A stretch of 64,000 nucleotides of DNA from UBA6927 sp022447855. Lineage in GTDB: Bacteria; Chloroflexota; Dehalococcoidia; Lucifugimonadales; UBA6927. Location of the stretch: the NCBI GenBank assembly GCA_022447855.1, contig JAKUTX010000004.1:38647-102646 (forward strand), read 5' to 3'. A program made the translations under genes and the position numbers. Under the pieces are notes generated by a model, which worked only from the letters and a program-made list of their open reading frames with translations, did not search any database and was not told the origin of the DNA. Shown here piece after piece: positions 60,844 through 64,000 of this stretch (the first letter of the stretch is position 1; each line of letters opens with the position of its first letter).

Positions 60844-62142
60844 ATGCAAAAATTCTATGTTTGGACAATTGGATGTCAAATGAATGTAGCTGATTCTCAA
60901 AAGCTTGAAAGTGCTTTTGATCAAATTGGCTTAACAAAAGCTTCCTCAGCAGACGAAGCTGATGTAGTAGTTTTGAACAGTTGTGTGGTTAGACAAAGCG
61001 CTGAAGACAAAGTTATAGGAATGATGACAAGTCTGAAGCCTCAAAAACTTCAAAACCCTGAAAAAATTTTCGCTTTGATGGGATGTATGGTAGGCCCAAA
61101 AACTGATACGTTAGAAAAATCTTATCCCTACATCGACGTCTTCCTCAGACCCCAAGAGTATGACCCACTTCTAAAATTAATAGGAGAACGCAAATCTATA
61201 GATGTTGAAGGCTGTATTGGAACATTAACCGTCAGCCCTGATGTGACTGCTTTTGTTCCCATCATCCATGGATGCGATAAGTTCTGCACTTTCTGCATAA
61301 TCCCATACCGACGTGGAAGAGAGGTAAGCAGAAAACTAGATGAAATCATTTTAGAATCAGAGCTACTGGTAAATAGAGGGGTTAAGGAAATAACATTATT
61401 GGGACAAAATGTGGACTCCTACGGTCATGATCTAAAACAAGATATCGACTTATCGGACTTACTGTATGCCATGAATGATATTAAAGGTTTATCCAGAGTT
61501 AGATTTTTGACATCTCATCCTAACGACATGAGTGAAAATATTATTGATGCGGTAGCAAATCTAGAAAAAGTTTGTGAAAATATTAATCTACCGATGCAAG
61601 CAGGATCTAATGAAGTACTTTCCAACATGCACCGAGGATATACAAACGAAGAGTACAGAGCATTAACATACAAAATAAGAAACATGGTTCCTAACATCAC
61701 ACTAACTACTGATGTGATTGTCGGATTCTGTGGCGAAACAGACAATCAATTTCGCGAGACCATAAATCTAGTTTCAGATACGAAATTTGATAAGATTCAC
61801 TCAGCAGCCTACTCATTCCGAGAGAACACAATAGCATCTCGAACTATGATTGATGACGTACCTAAATCAGAAAAGATGGCTCGGTTAAACGAATTAGATT
61901 CACTCCAAGAAACAATACTGCGTGACTTAAATTCCGAACTTGTTGGAGAAACATTCGAAGTGTTAGTCGAGGGTAAAAAACGTGGAAGATGGTTTGGACG
62001 AAACCGCAACGATAAATTAATTTATTTTGATAATGATGATGAATGTAAAGGCAAAATGGTTCAGGTAAACGTCACTAAATCTACTCCTTGGTCATTATCT
62101 GGAGATTTAGTCAGATCTCATGAGGAATCAATTATTATATAA
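60844..62142 (+). CDS. miaB: tRNA-2-methylthio-N6-dimethylallyladenosine synthase MiaB
   Basis: MiaB is a radical-SAM methylthiotransferase acting on i6A37 of tRNAs. From the ATG at 60844 (AGGAAA upstream) it is 432 residues; an earlier in-frame ATG lies inside tRNA-Ser and is rejected. The N-terminal cluster cysteines are in WTIGCQMNVADS, VVLNSCVVRQSAEDK and LMGCMVG. The radical-SAM CxxxCxxC is in GCDKFCTFCIIPYRRGREV. The C-terminal TRAM domain ends near residue 430. Two Fe-S clusters link it to the SUF system. The gene lies 26 bases after tRNA-Ser. Confidence 0.95.
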   Translation: MQKFYVWTIGCQMNVADSQKLESAFDQIGLTKASSADEADVVVLNSCVVRQSAEDKVIGMMTSLKPQKLQNPEKIFALMGCMVGPKTDTLEKSYPYIDVFLRPQEYDPLLKLIGERKSIDVEGCIGTLTVSPDVTAFVPIIHGCDKFCTFCIIPYRRGREVSRKLDEIILESELLVNRGVKEITLLGQNVDSYGHDLKQDIDLSDLLYAMNDIKGLSRVRFLTSHPNDMSENIIDAVANLEKVCENINLPMQAGSNEVLSNMHRGYTNEEYRALTYKIRNMVPNITLTTDVIVGFCGETDNQFRETINLVSDTKFDKIHSAAYSFRENTIASRTMIDDVPKSEKMARLNELDSLQETILRDLNSELVGETFEVLVEGKKRGRWFGRNRNDKLIYFDNDDECKGKMVQVNVTKSTPWSLSGDLVRSHEESIII

Positions 62143-62168
62143 ATTAAAATTCCTTGACATAAAAGAAT

Positions 62169-63503
62169 ATGCGAATGCCCATTCTTAAAAATATTTTCTC
62201 TTGGACAATTATCCCAACAATCACCTTATTGATGGTTCTAAGCCTTTGGGTTTTATCCAATTTAGAATTAAATAATGTAAAAAATGCTACCCTTCCTCCA
62301 GAAAAAATCCTTGACAAAATTGCCTATATTGGACATGGAAAACAACTTTATACAATTAATCCAGACGGTAGTAAATTAACCAAAATTTCGAATGAAGATG
62401 GATCGAGTTTTTCTTGGCCAACATGGTCACCATCCAACAAATCCCTACTCTATACAAAATACATCGACAAAATGGAATCCACCCATCAATTTTCTTCACT
62501 AAATATGTTTCATACAATTTCCAAAGAACACAAAACAATATTAGAACAGGAAAATAATGAAACAATACCAATTGCTGATAACGTAATTCACTATCCTCTA
62601 TGGTCACCAGATGGAAAATCAATCGCTTTCGTTGTAAATACAGATGGAGAAATCACTCTTTCCATTTTTAACAACTCCTTAGATCAATCAACTAAGCTAA
62701 TCCAAGGCGGCCCCATATGGATTTCATGGTCCAGCGATTCAGAATATTTAATTGCTCATGCCGATGGTAGACATTTTCTAATTAATAACTCACCTAATAC
62801 TCCAATATTAGATCTAGGTTTGTTTTCTAAATCCTATACTGTTGCTCCATGGAAACCGAATGAACACTCTATATTATTAAGCATCCAAACACCCGATAAT
62901 CAATTTAAGTCCTTCGAAGTGGATTTACATGAATCCTCGGAACTTCAAAAAGATGAAGATTTTATTACTCGTGGATTTCCTTCATATTTATGGAGTCCTA
63001 ACGGAAAAGCTTTAGCTATAGGAACTAAAGGCCGAGGAATATTATGGAAAGGGAAAAGTTTATCTGTACACAACGAGTTGAAAATCCGTCGCGAATTAAA
63101 CTCAAACATTTTCGAATATATTTCGATTTCAGATAAAATTGTTTCGTTCTTTTGGAGTCCTGATGCCAGAAAAATTGCAGTTATAACAATGTCTGAAAAA
63201 CCTGGGATTTTCACGCTTGCAACCATAAATATAGAAAATGAAGTTATCACTCATCTAATAGATTTTTCCCCAACTAATGATCAACTAACAATGTTTCAAT
63301 TTTTTGATCAATATGCCCACTCTCATTCAATATGGTCTCCTGATAGTAAATCTCTAGTTTTAGCAGGAAATGTAAAATCTGAAATGAGGATAATCAATGA
63401 AACGAGTTCATCAACTAACTATATTATAGTCGTAGACGCACAAACTCCAGAAGTCTACAGGCTAATTGGTACAGGAGAATTCGCGACGTGGTCCTTCAAA
63501 TAA
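62169..63503 (+). CDS. TolB-like beta-propeller protein with N-terminal membrane anchor
   Basis: The 444-residue protein has one hydrophobic segment at about residues 12-32 that looks like a signal anchor or uncleaved signal. It is followed by PD40/TolB-type repeats with motifs such as SWPTWSPSNKSLLYTKY, YPLWSPDGKSIAFVV, ISWSSDSEYLIAHA, FPSYLWSPNGKALAIG, FFWSPDARKIAVI and HSIWSPDSKSLVLAG. This gives a propeller of about six blades exposed outside the membrane. No Tol-Pal genes are nearby, so a TolB role is not implied. It overlaps the convergent gene by 8 bases. Confidence 0.82.
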   Translation: MRMPILKNIFSWTIIPTITLLMVLSLWVLSNLELNNVKNATLPPEKILDKIAYIGHGKQLYTINPDGSKLTKISNEDGSSFSWPTWSPSNKSLLYTKYIDKMESTHQFSSLNMFHTISKEHKTILEQENNETIPIADNVIHYPLWSPDGKSIAFVVNTDGEITLSIFNNSLDQSTKLIQGGPIWISWSSDSEYLIAHADGRHFLINNSPNTPILDLGLFSKSYTVAPWKPNEHSILLSIQTPDNQFKSFEVDLHESSELQKDEDFITRGFPSYLWSPNGKALAIGTKGRGILWKGKSLSVHNELKIRRELNSNIFEYISISDKIVSFFWSPDARKIAVITMSEKPGIFTLATINIENEVITHLIDFSPTNDQLTMFQFFDQYAHSHSIWSPDSKSLVLAGNVKSEMRIINETSSSTNYIIVVDAQTPEVYRLIGTGEFATWSFK

Positions 63504-64000
63504 ATTGATCAATACCTATTGTGACGACACCACCATCACTTGGGAATACCAGAGTTTTTGCTCTATCTGCCCCTATAACAACTATGTCGATATTATCTCC
63601 ACTATCAAACAATGGTGTACTAATCTCTAATCTCTCTTCTTCTGTTTTATCTCTTAACCAGTACCAGTCTTCAGTGACTCTAGCATCATCAATCGGCATG
63701 AATTGAATGAATTTACCTAAACTTCCATATGCATGCTTATGCATGAAATCACTTGCATCCTGCTTAGACCATCCCTCTGCTCCTACTGGACCTGCTACAT
63801 CAGGTGGCATAAACACTAACCTGGGCCCTGCTTTACGTTTGGCCATATACCTATTACCAAACGTTATCCCATATGCTAGTGTCTTCAGTAATCCATCAGC
63901 TGTGGTATTACCCTGATCCTGAACATCTAGTTCACCATCTGTAATAAAAATAGATACAGTACTTTCATCCGCTGAAAATCCTCTGTCTTCTGCAAATGAT
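63496..64000 (-). CDS. Unrecognised protein, 5'-truncated by window edge
   Basis: The frame is open to the window edge, so the gene starts to the right of base 64000; the internal ATG at 63846 is not the start. The visible part is about 167 residues. It contains STVSIFITDGELDVQDQG, then ADGLLKTLAYGITFGNRYMA, KRKAGPRLVFMPPDVAGPVG, a WSKQDASDFMHKHAYG segment, and ends VIGADRAKTLVFPSDGGVV followed by TIGIDQFI. It looks soluble, with no membrane segment or cysteines in this part. I do not recognise the family. Confidence 0.75.
   Translation of the reverse strand, partial: SFAEDRGFSADESTVSIFITDGELDVQDQGNTTADGLLKTLAYGITFGNRYMAKRKAGPRLVFMPPDVAGPVGAEGWSKQDASDFMHKHAYGSLGKFIQFMPIDDARVTEDWYWLRDKTEEERLEISTPLFDSGDNIDIVVIGADRAKTLVFPSDGGVVTIGIDQFI

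Noticed and set aside
62169..63503. Naming the propeller protein TolB
   Set aside because: PD40 repeats are shared by many proteins and no tolQ, tolR, tolA or pal gene is near; a Tol system is not supported.

Overview
The window is gene-dense, AT-rich bacterial chromosome with short intergenic gaps, many ATGA/TAATG-type overlaps and several TTG starts. No transposase, integrase, phage gene or CRISPR array is visible. The gene content (SUF with SufU-type scaffolds, nickel superoxide dismutase with its own protease, LarA/LarC, a CobA-HemD fusion, a UVR-containing ClpC, two DUF1800 loci with NHL propellers, CoA-transferase/crotonase/SDR genes) suggests an aerobic free-living bacterium. My best guess is a Chloroflexota lineage of the marine SAR202/Dehalococcoidia kind. 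That placement is inference; no 16S is present. No stretch above about 300 bases lacks a gene, except the 39229-39646 interval, which holds a 5S rRNA and three promoters.

Layout, left to right. 1-0.7 kb: end of a nucleoside hydrolase. 0.7-7.0 kb: SUF iron-sulfur operon sufB-sufC-sufD-sufU-rrf2-sufS-sufU2. 7.0-10.9 kb: an orphan family 5 solute-binding lipoprotein, TatD, a Yip1-like membrane protein and an EVE-domain protein. 11-14.6 kb: yacL-ispD-ispF-cysS, tightly overlapped. 14.6-19.6 kb (minus): NHL propeller, DUF1800, secG, gatB, pcm. 19.7-23.9 kb: tetrapyrrole operon (Met8-like dehydrogenase, hemC, cobA-hemD fusion, hemB). 23.9-25 kb: divergent sodX and sodN. 25-29.3 kb: two cupins, a ketopantoate-reductase-like protein, an M20 peptidase and LarA.

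29.3-34.2 kb (minus) is a translation operon read as promoter, hairpin, boxA-like site, tRNA-Thr(TGT), tRNA-Tyr(GTA), tRNA-Thr(GGT), tuf, rpmG, secE, nusG, rplK, rplA, L10 leader, rplJ, rplL. The order tRNA-Thr, tRNA-Tyr, tRNA-Thr, tuf, secE, nusG resembles the E. coli tufB region, without tRNA-Gly. 34.2-39.5 kb (minus): larC, clpC, a four-repeat S1 protein, and a 5S rRNA with its own promoter. 39.6-46.4 kb: a Cys/Gly-tailed A-type carrier-like protein, a site-2 protease, tyrA-aroA-gmk and an M1 aminopeptidase. 46.4-49.8 kb: carB. 49.9-57 kb: a CocE-type hydrolase, a second NHL-DUF1501-DUF1800 cassette and an acyl/acetyl-CoA synthetase. 57.2-64 kb: crotonase, CoA-transferase and SDR genes, moaD-moaE, tRNA-Ser(GCT), miaB, a TolB-like propeller and a partial unrecognised gene at the right edge.

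How the parts fit: the SUF operon and the A-type carrier-like protein would supply Fe-S clusters, for example to MiaB, and an Rrf2 regulator with three cysteines sits inside the operon. Nickel is used at least twice, by NiSOD and by LarA with LarC. The items I would look at first are the boxB/boxA-like leader in front of the tRNA-tuf operon, the unlinked 5S gene, the Cys/Gly-rich carrier that lacks its first ligand cysteine, and the duplicated NHL-DUF1800 cassettes.
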